From Streptomyces sp. RKAG293 (GTDB taxonomy: Bacteria > Actinomycetota > Actinomycetes > Streptomycetales > Streptomycetaceae), in NCBI RefSeq assembly GCF_023701745.1, contig NZ_JAJOZB010000001.1, forward strand, positions 248,001 through 312,000: a stretch of DNA of 64,000 bases. The letters are read 5' to 3'. Positions 42,271-50,143 of the stretch are shown here, one piece after another. A model generated the notes under the pieces. The model ran no database searches. It saw only the letters and a list, made by a program, of their open reading frames with translations, and had not been told where the DNA came from. The translations under genes were made by a program, and so were the position numbers. How positions within the stretch are numbered: position 1 is the first letter of the stretch; the number at the start of each line of letters is the position of its first letter.

Positions 42271-44298
42271 TCACGGGGCGGGCGTGCACCGGTACAGCTG
42301 CAACGGCGCGCCGTCGGTGGCGTCGGTGACCGTGCCGCCGTAGGCGCTGTCCGGGACCCGAGCACAGGACGTTCGGACCCAGGACGCGACGCGGGCGGCG
42401 GGCGTGGCGGAGGCACCCCGTGGGTGTGCCCGGCGGAGCAGTACGTAGCGCAGCCGGCCCGCGGCTACGTACCGCTGGATCTCGCCCGGGGTGGGTGCCG
42501 GGGCCTGGCCCATGTAACCGCCGATGGGCAGCACCGCGTCGCCGGTTGCCCGTAGGTACGGGGAAGCGATGTTCCAACTGGCGGTCGCCACCAGGTAGTC
42601 GGTGCCGTGCCGGTTGGTCTGCAGGTAGCCGAGCAGCCGTCGTCGCGCCCTGGGACCGGGGGCCGAGGCCCGGTCGCCCAGGGCGGCGACCGCCGGAGCC
42701 CGCAGGCGGGTGCGATCCGCATCGCTGTCGGGACCTACCGTGCCCTTGGCGGACTGGCTGTAGCGGGGCATGACGACCGAGACCGACCAGGCCGCGGGGG
42801 CCAGGAGGATGGCAGTCAACCCCACCAGGAGCCCTGCTACCGCCGCCCGATGTCCGCCCGGGTGCCCCGGTCCCGCACCGCTCGGGCGGCTCCAGGCCAG
42901 CAGTACCAGCGCGACCAGGCAGAGCACCAGAACAGCGACTCCCAGGCCGGGCCAGAAGTGCGGCCAGGCGCCGGCCACCACGGCACCCCACACGGCGGTG
43001 CCGCCGATCATCGCGGGCAGCGTCCACGCGCGGGAGCCGCCCGCCCGGTGGGCGCGCCAGCACTGGACGGTGCCGATCCCGGTCAGGGCCGCGAGCGGGG
43101 CCGCCACGACCCCCATGTAGTAGGTGTGCCCCGCGACCGTCCCCGCGCTGAAGACGGCGAGGAACGTCGTGAGCCAGCCGCCCCAGAGAAGCAGGGCGGC
43201 CCGCTCGGGGTCGGTGCGCGGCCGGTGCCGCAGCCACACCAGGCCGCAGCCCACGGTGAGGGCCGCCGCCGGATACAGCCAGCCGGTCTGCGAGGCCAGG
43301 GGCGCGCGAACCATCTTGGTCCAGCCGCCCTCGTCGCCCGTGGCAGCGGCCGGCCCGGGACCGGCTCCTGACGACCCCTTCGCCGCGGGGCCGCTGGGTA
43401 CGGAGTTGACGCTGCCGGTGTCGGCGGGGGTCAGTCCCAGCTGAGGGAAGCGGTTGAGGAAGTTGTACCCCACGACCATGCTCACCGGCGAGTTGTTGGT
43501 GGTCCCGTCGATGTAGGGCCGGTCGCCCGCGGGTATCAGTGCAACCACCAGGACCCAGGACGCCGACACAGCGAACGTCACGGCGGCCGCGACAGCGGTA
43601 CCGGCCACTCTGCGGCGCAGTGTCGTGGGAGCCGCGATGAGGAAGACGGCGGCCAGGACGGGTCCGAGGGCCCACGCTTCGAGCATCTTCGCCTGGAAAG
43701 CGAGCCCCACCCAGAGCGCGCTCCATATGAGCGGGCGCAGCCGTGCCGTGCGGGCCGCCTGGAACGCCGCGTCGGCGGCGAGCAGCAGGAGCAGCGTGAA
43801 CGGTGCGTCCTCGACAGCCGAGCGGAACAGTCCGGTCGCCGCCGGGGTGCTCGCGAACGCGGCCGCGGCCACCAGCGCCGCAGGAGCTCCAGCCTGCCTG
43901 CGCACCAGCCGGAACAGCACCAGCACACTCAGCGCGCCCTCGATCACTTGGGGCAGCGCCAGCGCCCAGGGATGGAATCCGAAGAGCCGCGCGGAGACCG
44001 CCTGCGGCCACAGAAAGCCGGGCAGTTTGTCCAGAGTGATGGAGTTGCCGGGCTCGAATGAACCGAAGAAGAACGCCTTCCCGTTCCTGCTCATACTGAG
44101 CACGGTGTCGGCGTAGAACGGATGCAACTGACCACGGTCGATGTTCCACCCGTACAACGCGGTAGCGACGGCCGTGATCACCAACAGCAAGGGACGCACG
44201 TAGGCGGGCTGCCCGGCGGGCGAACGCCAAAATCGGCGCCGGTTACGGGCGCTGCAGGTCGCGAAACGGGACGCCTGGGTGACCACAATCGAAGCCAT
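42271..44298 (-). CDS. GT39-type (ArnT/PMT-like) glycosyltransferase
   Basis: A 675-residue integral membrane glycosyltransferase. The first helix is followed by a luminal loop with the conserved acidic pair (YADTVLSMSRNGKAFFFGSFEPGNSITLDKLPGFLWPQA), then about eleven further helices. A C-terminal soluble domain follows (NRHGTDYLVATASWNIASPYLRATGDAVLPIGGYMGQAPAPTPGEIQRYV). This is the architecture of bacterial GT39 proteins that transfer sugars from polyprenyl-phosphate donors. Acceptor unknown. It lies downstream of, and on the same strand as, a short gap next to the kinase gene, so it could be a target of that two-component system. Confidence 0.9.
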   Translation of the reverse strand: MASIVVTQASRFATCSARNRRRFWRSPAGQPAYVRPLLLVITAVATALYGWNIDRGQLHPFYADTVLSMSRNGKAFFFGSFEPGNSITLDKLPGFLWPQAVSARLFGFHPWALALPQVIEGALSVLVLFRLVRRQAGAPAALVAAAAFASTPAATGLFRSAVEDAPFTLLLLLAADAAFQAARTARLRPLIWSALWVGLAFQAKMLEAWALGPVLAAVFLIAAPTTLRRRVAGTAVAAAVTFAVSASWVLVVALIPAGDRPYIDGTTNNSPVSMVVGYNFLNRFPQLGLTPADTGSVNSVPSGPAAKGSSGAGPGPAAATGDEGGWTKMVRAPLASQTGWLYPAAALTVGCGLVWLRHRPRTDPERAALLLWGGWLTTFLAVFSAGTVAGHTYYMGVVAAPLAALTGIGTVQCWRAHRAGGSRAWTLPAMIGGTAVWGAVVAGAWPHFWPGLGVAVLVLCLVALVLLAWSRPSGAGPGHPGGHRAAVAGLLVGLTAILLAPAAWSVSVVMPRYSQSAKGTVGPDSDADRTRLRAPAVAALGDRASAPGPRARRRLLGYLQTNRHGTDYLVATASWNIASPYLRATGDAVLPIGGYMGQAPAPTPGEIQRYVAAGRLRYVLLRRAHPRGASATPAARVASWVRTSCARVPDSAYGGTVTDATDGAPLQLYRCTPAP

Positions 44299-44489
44299 AA
44301 GGACGATCTTCAGACGAAAGCGGCCACCGTGTGGTCTGTTTACGACATCTTGCCGTTCACCGGTCAGTCGGCTCGACTCTGCGGAGCCGCGGAACGCGGA
44401 TCACAAGTACGGCCTGATGGTTGACTGTCCGAGCATTACGGGGACTCCCGACTATGGCAACTGCAGTGGTTCGGATTCCTCACCGCCAG

Positions 44490-45431
44490 TCAGCCGCCCT
44501 TGGCGAGTTCCAGCAATTCGTGCAGGTCCTGGGCGGCCTCCAGCGTGCACAGCGCCGTCGCCGCCAGCACTGCGCCCACACCCAACAGCGCGAGCATCTG
44601 GTTGCGCGGTGGCGGGGCGAGCAGAGCGGCTACACGGCGGGGCACCGGCCCGACAGCGGTCCGTGCGCGGTCGCGGCCGAGGATTCCCATTGCGGCGGCG
44701 GGCAGGCGACGGCGACCCTCGCCGCTCTTGGCCGCCAGGGCGGCCCTGCCCACGGTGCGGGCCACGCGTCGGCGGTCACCGATCACCGTGGCGGCGCGTT
44801 CGTCAGCCCACCGCTCTACCGTGTACGTAACGGCAGTGGCCGCGGGGCGCAGCAGGGGATTGGCGGCGGCGGCCAGTTGGGCGCCGGCGGTGAACAGGTA
44901 GTGGTGTCCGCGTAGATGGGCGCGTTCGTGGGCGAGCAGAACTGCGCGCTCGCCGTCGTCCAGGGCGCTGAGCATGCCGGTGGAAACGACGATGCGGCCG
45001 GGCAGCCCTGGCATGGCGAACGCGTCGGCGGCCGGTTCGTCGAGGACGACCAGTCGGTTCGTGCCGGGGAAGCAAGCCGCCTCCAGGGCCGCGTTGAACA
45101 ACGCCCGCACCCGCCGCCACACCATGCGGGTCGCAGCCGTCACCGCGATGGTCAGCAGTACGCCGGCAAGCAGCCCGACGGCCCACGCGGTCGGGTCATG
45201 GCGTTGCACCACCTGGAGTGAGAATCCGCCCAGGTCCGCGACCGTCGGGATCCGTACGCAGACGGCCAGCGCCAGCAGCCCCAGAACCGTGGTGCTGCCG
45301 ATCGCCAGGACCACCGAGCCGACCGTAAGGATCCAGGTGGCCAGACGGGGCTCCAACCGGTCGGTCAGTGGCCGGGCGGCGATTACGGCCAGGGCGGGGA
45401 AAAGCAACGGCAGATAGACGGCGAGATGCAT
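44490..45431 (-). CDS. M56-family (BlaR1/HtpX-like) membrane metallopeptidase, copy 1
   Basis: A 313-residue protein with three N-terminal helices, a cytoplasmic protease domain with zinc motif LLAHERAHLRGHH (HExxH) and a third ligand candidate in ERWADERAA, then one C-terminal helix (LALLGVGAVLAATALCTLEAA). There is no penicillin-binding sensor domain, unlike BlaR1/MecR1. It probably cleaves, or triggers cleavage of, the BlaI-type repressor encoded just upstream (12-base gap), as in other BlaI/M56 pairs. Signal unknown. Confidence 0.9.
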   Translation of the reverse strand: MHLAVYLPLLFPALAVIAARPLTDRLEPRLATWILTVGSVVLAIGSTTVLGLLALAVCVRIPTVADLGGFSLQVVQRHDPTAWAVGLLAGVLLTIAVTAATRMVWRRVRALFNAALEAACFPGTNRLVVLDEPAADAFAMPGLPGRIVVSTGMLSALDDGERAVLLAHERAHLRGHHYLFTAGAQLAAAANPLLRPAATAVTYTVERWADERAATVIGDRRRVARTVGRAALAAKSGEGRRRLPAAAMGILGRDRARTAVGPVPRRVAALLAPPPRNQMLALLGVGAVLAATALCTLEAAQDLHELLELAKGG

Positions 45432-45443
45432 CCGGGGCGGTCC

Positions 45444-45839
45444 TTACCGGCCGGGGTCCAGTTCGGCGCCGAGCAGGCGGCGCAGCAGCAGCTCGTCAGC
45501 GGCGGAAAGGTCGTCGACGAACCGGGTCAGGACCCTCTCGCGATCCGGTTTGCTCCCCAGAACCTGGTGCATCTGGCGAGCGGCCAGGCCCGGCTCGTCG
45601 GTGACGGGCGTGTAGGCGTAGGCCCGCCCGCGAGGGGTGCGCTCCAGAATGCCCTTGGCGTGCAGTCGGGACAGGATCGTCACCACCGTGCTGTACGACA
45701 GTCCGCCGCCGAGCCGCTCGGCGGCCTGCGCGGGGGTCAGCGCCTCCTCGGCGGCCTGCAGGATCGCCAGAACCTCGGCCTCCAGAGCGCCGTTGGGGCG
45801 CCGCCCGGCCGCCACGGTCGCCTCGCCGTCGTCATTCAT
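45444..45839 (-). CDS. BlaI/MecI-family transcriptional repressor, copy 1
   Basis: A 131-residue winged-helix protein (GALEAEVLAILQAAEEALTPAQAAERLGGGLSYSTVVTILSRLHAKGILERTPRGRAYAYTPV) with a C-terminal dimerisation helix pair (DRERVLTRFVDDLSAADELLLRRLLG). S-Y-S-T-V-V-T-I-L-S-R-L is the recognition helix. GGAAGG precedes ATG 45839. Two BlaI-type dyads lie just upstream, shared with the divergent PAP2 gene, so it should repress itself and that gene. Confidence 0.93.
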   Translation of the reverse strand: MNDDGEATVAAGRRPNGALEAEVLAILQAAEEALTPAQAAERLGGGLSYSTVVTILSRLHAKGILERTPRGRAYAYTPVTDEPGLAARQMHQVLGSKPDRERVLTRFVDDLSAADELLLRRLLGAELDPGR

Positions 45840-45864
45840 GACTTGGCTACCTTCCGTTCATCAT

Positions 45865-45897
45865 CTACAGTCGCGTAGTACTTCTACGTGACTGTAG
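45865..45897. promoter_or_regulatory. Tandem BlaI-type operators between BlaI and PAP2 genes
   Basis: Two CTAC-N6-GTAG dyads, CTACAGTCGCGTAG (45865-45878) and CTACGTGACTGTAG (45884-45897), are centred 19 bases apart, so they fall on nearly the same DNA face. They are near mirror images of each other. They lie 26 bases upstream of the repressor gene and 86 bases upstream of the PAP2 gene. Confidence 0.75.
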
Positions 45898-45982
45898 AAG
45901 TCATTGGCACCCCGAGTGTGCCACGCCCTCCCGCGCCTGGCGAGCAGCCCCGGCGCCTGCTCCCCAGCGCAAAGGCACCTCC

Positions 45983-46600
45983 GTGACCGCACCTTCGTTC
46001 CAGGCGCTGGACGGCGCAGCCATCGACGGCGGCTGGTACACCACCATCACCGACTTCGCCCGCGACACCCACTGGCTCAATGCACCGATGCTGGCCTTCA
46101 CCAGCTACGGCGCGTTGCTGTTCGCTGTGGCCCTGCTCGCCGGCTGGTGGATGGCCCGCCGCGCCGACGCCGCCGCGATGGCCGCGTCCCTGGCCGGAGG
46201 GGTCGCTGTCATCCTCGCCTACCTGCTCAATTCCGGCATCAAGGATGTCTTCGCCGAACCACGCCCCTGCCGTGCTCTGCCCCACGATTTCCTCGTCGAA
46301 GCCTGCCCACCCTTGAACGACTACGCCTTCCCGAGCAACCACACCACCGTCGCCTTCGCCGCCGCCACCGCGCTGCTGCTCATCCACCGCCGCCTCGGCG
46401 CACTGGCCCTCGTCCTCGCCGTACTGATGGCCGCCTCCCGTGTCTACGTCGGCGCCCACTACCCCCACGACGTCATCACCGCCGCCCTCATCGGTGCCGC
46501 CATCGCCGTCCCGACTGTGCTCCTCGGCCGCCGCTACGGCGCTCCAGCCGTCGAACGACTTCGCACCAGTCGCCTGCGCCCCGTATTGGCCCGACGATAG
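45983..46600 (+). CDS. PAP2-family phosphatase (undecaprenyl-diphosphatase-like)
   Basis: A 205-residue, about five-helix membrane protein carrying the three PAP2 motifs: KDVFAEPRP (C1), PSNHTT (C2) and SRVYVGAHYPHDV (C3), with catalytic His in C2 and C3. Members such as BcrC dephosphorylate undecaprenyl diphosphate or phosphatidyl lipids at the outer face of the membrane. GTG 45983 start. Divergent from the BlaI repressor and sharing its operators, so expression is likely induced when the M56 protease removes the repressor. Confidence 0.92.
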   Translation: MTAPSFQALDGAAIDGGWYTTITDFARDTHWLNAPMLAFTSYGALLFAVALLAGWWMARRADAAAMAASLAGGVAVILAYLLNSGIKDVFAEPRPCRALPHDFLVEACPPLNDYAFPSNHTTVAFAAATALLLIHRRLGALALVLAVLMAASRVYVGAHYPHDVITAALIGAAIAVPTVLLGRRYGAPAVERLRTSRLRPVLARR

Positions 46601-46601
46601 G

Positions 46602-46628
46602 ACCCGCGTACCCCCCGGCCCCGCGGGT
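46602..46628. terminator. Short stem-loop after PAP2 gene
   Basis: ACCCGCG (46602-46608) pairs with CGCGGGT (46622-46628), starting one base after the stop codon. Seven-bp stem, 13-base loop; a modest terminator candidate. Confidence 0.4.
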
Positions 46629-46820
46629 TCGCGAGGGGTTGTTTCGGACCTCCTCCGCAAGGGTGCCGCTTCGCCTCGTCTGGGCCGAGCGGGTGGCAAT
46701 TGCGCCGCGCGGATCCCGCACCTCGGGAACGGTGACAACCGCTGCTAGCTTCGCGAACCTTCGGAAGACCCGAGAAGCCCCGGGAGCAGGCGGGGCCCAC
46801 CGCGACGAGCGGAGACAACG

Positions 46821-47969
46821 GTGACAGGTACAACGAGCGACCCGGCCAAGCCGGAGGCTTCCCCGTTCAAGCGCAGGAGCTTCGTGGCGGCGGCAGCCCT
46901 GGCGGCCGCGCCGGTCTCGCTGGCCGGGCCCGCCGCAGCGGCGCGCGCGGCCGGGCCGCCGCAGGCCGCAGCGCTCGGGTCGGTCGCACGTCTGATGGCT
47001 GTTCCCGCCATCGACCGCGACGTGGGCTGGCTCAGGCAGGCACTTCAGGTTGCCGTGGAACTCGAACTCTCCACCATCCCGCCGTATCTGTGCGGCTGGT
47101 GGTCGGTCAAGGACCGCGGCAGTGAGGCCGCGCAGCTGATCCGGCGCATCGTCGGCGACGAGATGTACCACCTGGGAGTGGTCTGCAACCTCCTGGTGGC
47201 TGTGGGCGGGCGGCCCCGGATCAGCAACGCCGCCCCCACCTACCCCGGCCCGCTACCCGGCGGCGTGCGCCCCGGAGTGAACGTCTACCTGTCGGGCCTG
47301 ACCAAGTCCGTCGTCCACGACGTGATGATGGCGATCGAGGCCCCCGACGCTCCGCTCACCCGCAGCAGGGCCACCTCACCGAGCGTTGCTGACTTCTACA
47401 CCACCCTGCAGCAGGCGTTCCGACAGACGGCGCCGGAACTGTCGGCGCGGGGGCAACTGTCCGAACACATCGGCTCCGCCGTGCTGAAGCCGGTCGACAA
47501 CCTCGATGACGTCGAAGGCTGCCTCGAAGTCATCAAGGAGCAGGGCGAGGGCACGATCACCTCCCCGGACGAGTCCTTCGGCGACGACCACCCGGCGCAC
47601 TACTACGCCTTCGGTGAGATCTACCACGGACGGCGGCTGCTCAAGGTCGGCGGAAGCACGCAGTTCACCGGCGCCCCCGTACCCTTCCCCGACGCCCGCC
47701 CCATGGCCAGGGTCCCTGCCGGCGGCTGGCCCCAGGCGTCCGTGCCGGTCCGGCGGCTCCTCGACCAGTTCGACACCACTTACCACGCCGTGCTCGACAC
47801 CCTCGAAACCGCATGGGATGGCGGCGACCCCAGCGCCCTGCGAGCGGCCGTCCACGCCATGCGGGGACTGGAGGCCCCAGCCGTCGAATTGATGGAGATC
47901 GGCATCCCCGGCACCTCGGGGAATTACGGCCCCCAGTTCCGTCCGCCCCTCTCCCCCCGCCCCACCTGA
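46821..47969 (+). CDS. Exported ferritin-like domain protein
   Basis: A 382-residue protein. It has a twin-arginine-like signal (FKRRSFVAAAALAAAPVSLAGPAAAARA) and a ferritin-like four-helix domain of the VioB / iminophenyl-pyruvate dimer synthase type (LRQALQVAVELELSTIPPYLCGWWSVKD, then IVGDEMYHLGVVCNLLVAVGG with the E...E-x-x-H metal motif). A second part includes HYYAFGEIYHGRRLL and a C-terminal helix with AVHAMRGLEAPAVELMEI. GTG 46821 follows GGAGA. A di-metal catalytic role is plausible, but no biosynthetic partner is adjacent. Confidence 0.85.
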   Translation: MTGTTSDPAKPEASPFKRRSFVAAAALAAAPVSLAGPAAAARAAGPPQAAALGSVARLMAVPAIDRDVGWLRQALQVAVELELSTIPPYLCGWWSVKDRGSEAAQLIRRIVGDEMYHLGVVCNLLVAVGGRPRISNAAPTYPGPLPGGVRPGVNVYLSGLTKSVVHDVMMAIEAPDAPLTRSRATSPSVADFYTTLQQAFRQTAPELSARGQLSEHIGSAVLKPVDNLDDVEGCLEVIKEQGEGTITSPDESFGDDHPAHYYAFGEIYHGRRLLKVGGSTQFTGAPVPFPDARPMARVPAGGWPQASVPVRRLLDQFDTTYHAVLDTLETAWDGGDPSALRAAVHAMRGLEAPAVELMEIGIPGTSGNYGPQFRPPLSPRPT

Positions 47970-48372
47970 CGATAATCGCCGACATACCGGCAACGGACGT
48001 GCCCGCACCGACCCACCCCCACTGGGCCGCCACCACGCTGTAATGGAGTGTGCGCGTCCGCGGTGGCTCCCGTGGACGGTGGCCGCCCGCCACACCGTCG
48101 GAATCGTCGCTGCGTCCCGCCCTGCTCCGGGGACCGGGCGGCCCCGCGAAACGATCACGAACGCCGGTCAACTCTCCTGCGTACGAGACGAATCGGCGGA
48201 GGGTAGGTGCTCACTGCGGCATGTGCCGGAATTCATCACAGCTTGAGTGGCCGTGAGGCCGACTCACACGCAGCTACGTAGTACGGGGTGGCAAGCGTGC
48301 ACAGGTGTTGAAGGAAAACGCCAGGGCGGACGCCCGTGTGCTTCCTGCATGATCCAGCTGGAGGTCCTTGAG
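47970..48372. other. Intergenic region before protease gene
   Basis: No gene supported. It contains the promoter region of the protease; the palindrome CTACGTAG occurs at 48273-48280 but lacks the 5-6 base spacer of the BlaI sites. Confidence 0.35.
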
Positions 48373-49863
48373 TTGAGCCACCGACATGTGAACAAGCGGA
48401 CCGGCGCCATCACCGGCGCTGTGGCGGCAGTCGTCGCGGGGGTGGCGATCCTGCTCCCCCACGCCAACGCGAGTACCAACACGCCACAACCCCCCGAGAC
48501 GTTCTCCTCGCAGTCGGCCGCGCTGCTCGCGGCATCCCTGAACGCGGACCTCGGCGGCAAGACAGCGGGCTGGTACCTGGACGCTCCCGCCAGGCACCTG
48601 GTCGTGAACGTACTGAGCGACGACGACGCCCGGCGGGTCCAGTCCCAGGGGGCCATCGCCAAGGTCGTGCGGAACACCATGCCCGCACTGCGCGACGGCG
48701 TCCGCACCTTGAGCGACACCGCCTCGATACCCGGCACCGCCTGGTCCATCGACCCGAAGACCAACCAGATCGTGGTCCTCGCCGACCGGACGGTGACCGG
48801 CACGAAGATGGCCAACCTGACACGGGCCACGGACCGCCTGGCCGGTCTGGTGAGCGTCAAACGGACCCCGGGCGAGTTCACACCCAACGACTCAGGCGGC
48901 CGCCGCCAAGGCGCGGCCGGCGGCAGCTCCCCGGCGGCGGGAGGGACGGGAGGCCAGACGGGCGGCGCGAACGCCACGACGGGAGCTATCGGCGGATCCG
49001 CCATCTTCGGTGGCCGGGCGCAGTGCTCACTGGGATTCAACGTCACCGTGCAGGGAGCGCCCGCCTTCATCACAGCAGGCCACTGCGGCAACGAATCGAA
49101 GACCTGGGCGGCCGACCAGGCAGGTCGTCAGCCGCTGGGCACCGTCGCGGACTCCCGGTTCCCCAAGACCGACTTCGCCCTGGTGAAGTACGACGACCCG
49201 ACCGCGAAGCCGTCCAGCGCGGTCGACCTCCAAAACGGCGGCACCCAGCAGATCACCCAGGCCGCGGACGCGGCCGTGGGCATGAAGGTGCAGCGTTCCG
49301 GCAGCAGAACGGGTCTCAAGGACGGCACCGTCACCGGTCTCAACGCCACGGTCAACTACGGCAACGGCGACATCGTCAACGGACTCATCCAGACCGACGT
49401 GTGCGCGGAGCCCGGTGACAGCGGCGGCCCGATGTTCGCCGGCGACGCGGCCGTGGGGCTGACCTCGGGCGGCAGCGGTGACTGCACGCAGGGCGGCGAG
49501 ACCTTCTTCCAGCCGGTCACGGCCGCGCTCGTGGCCACCGGAGCCGTCATCGGAGCGGGCGACGCCGGTGACAACGCCGGCGCGGCCGGCGGTGATGACG
49601 CGAACGGCAACGGCGCGAGTGCTGGTTCCGGCAACGCTACTGGTGGCGGTGACGCCACCGGCAACGACGCGAGTGCGGGTTCAAGTGCTGGTTCAACTGC
49701 TGGTGCGGGTGACGCGAACGGCACTGATGCGGGTGCTGGTTCCGGTGACGCGAACGGCACTGACGCGGGTGCTGGTTCCGGTGACGCGAACGGCACTGAC
49801 GCGGGTGCTGGTTCCACCACCGGCGCCATGACCGGCGCGGATGGAGGCGACGGACAACTGTAG
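48373..49863 (+). CDS. Secreted trypsin-like serine protease with repetitive C-terminal tail
   Basis: A 496-residue pre-pro-protease. TTG 48373 is chosen because GGAGG lies 8 bases upstream; ATG 48349 lies before that site. Signal peptide NKRTGAITGAVAAVVAGVAILLPHANA, then a pro-region of about 140 residues like the alpha-lytic protease family. The S1 catalytic domain has His237 (FITAGHCG), Asp267 (KTDFALVKY) and Ser350 (CAEPGDSGGPMF). The tail of about 100 residues is an acidic Gly/Ala/Asp/Asn repeat (DANGTDAGAGSG x3 at the end), which may be a spacer or wall-associated region. Probably autocatalytically matured outside the cell. Confidence 0.92.
   Translation: MSHRHVNKRTGAITGAVAAVVAGVAILLPHANASTNTPQPPETFSSQSAALLAASLNADLGGKTAGWYLDAPARHLVVNVLSDDDARRVQSQGAIAKVVRNTMPALRDGVRTLSDTASIPGTAWSIDPKTNQIVVLADRTVTGTKMANLTRATDRLAGLVSVKRTPGEFTPNDSGGRRQGAAGGSSPAAGGTGGQTGGANATTGAIGGSAIFGGRAQCSLGFNVTVQGAPAFITAGHCGNESKTWAADQAGRQPLGTVADSRFPKTDFALVKYDDPTAKPSSAVDLQNGGTQQITQAADAAVGMKVQRSGSRTGLKDGTVTGLNATVNYGNGDIVNGLIQTDVCAEPGDSGGPMFAGDAAVGLTSGGSGDCTQGGETFFQPVTAALVATGAVIGAGDAGDNAGAAGGDDANGNGASAGSGNATGGGDATGNDASAGSSAGSTAGAGDANGTDAGAGSGDANGTDAGAGSGDANGTDAGAGSTTGAMTGADGGDGQL
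49711..49815 (+). repeat. 36-bp tandem repeat in protease tail
   Basis: Three near-identical 36-bp units (49711-49746, 49747-49782, 49783-49815 partial) encode DANGTDAGAGSG. Degenerate earlier units reach back to about 49564. In-frame repeats can change copy number by slippage. Confidence 0.85.
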
Positions 49864-49880
49864 GTCCGTGGGGACCACCG

Positions 49881-49906
49881 GCTCCGGTCACTGGTGACAC
49901 CGGAGC
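49881..49906. terminator. Stem-loop after protease gene
   Basis: GCTCCGGT (49881-49888) pairs with ACCGGAGC (49899-49906), extended inward by TCAC/GTGA with a small bulge, 17 bases after the stop codon. Confidence 0.5.
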
Positions 49907-50143
49907 TCCACCGAACTGGCCGCACCATGGCGCTGCGGTGACCCGCCCCTCCTCCCCTGGCGCCGGCCACCGCAGCGGCACCGTCAACGAGCGCCGCCCC
50001 ACTGCTCACGACCTGGATCCGGCTGCTGCTGCCCTTCTTGGGCCGGCTGAGCGGCAACCTGGCCAAGTCCTCCTGACTGGGCCCGCCGGGAAACCCGCGG
50101 GGCCGGGGCGGCCCTCGAACGGCCGTCCGCGCGGCCGGTGACG

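Noticed and set aside
48273-48280. CTACGTAG as a further BlaI operator before the protease
   Set aside because: It lacks the 5-6 base spacer seen at the other sites and is only 8 bases long, so chance is likely.
49564-49815. CRISPR-like array from regular repeats
   Set aside because: The repeats are contiguous, in frame and inside the protease coding sequence, without spacers.
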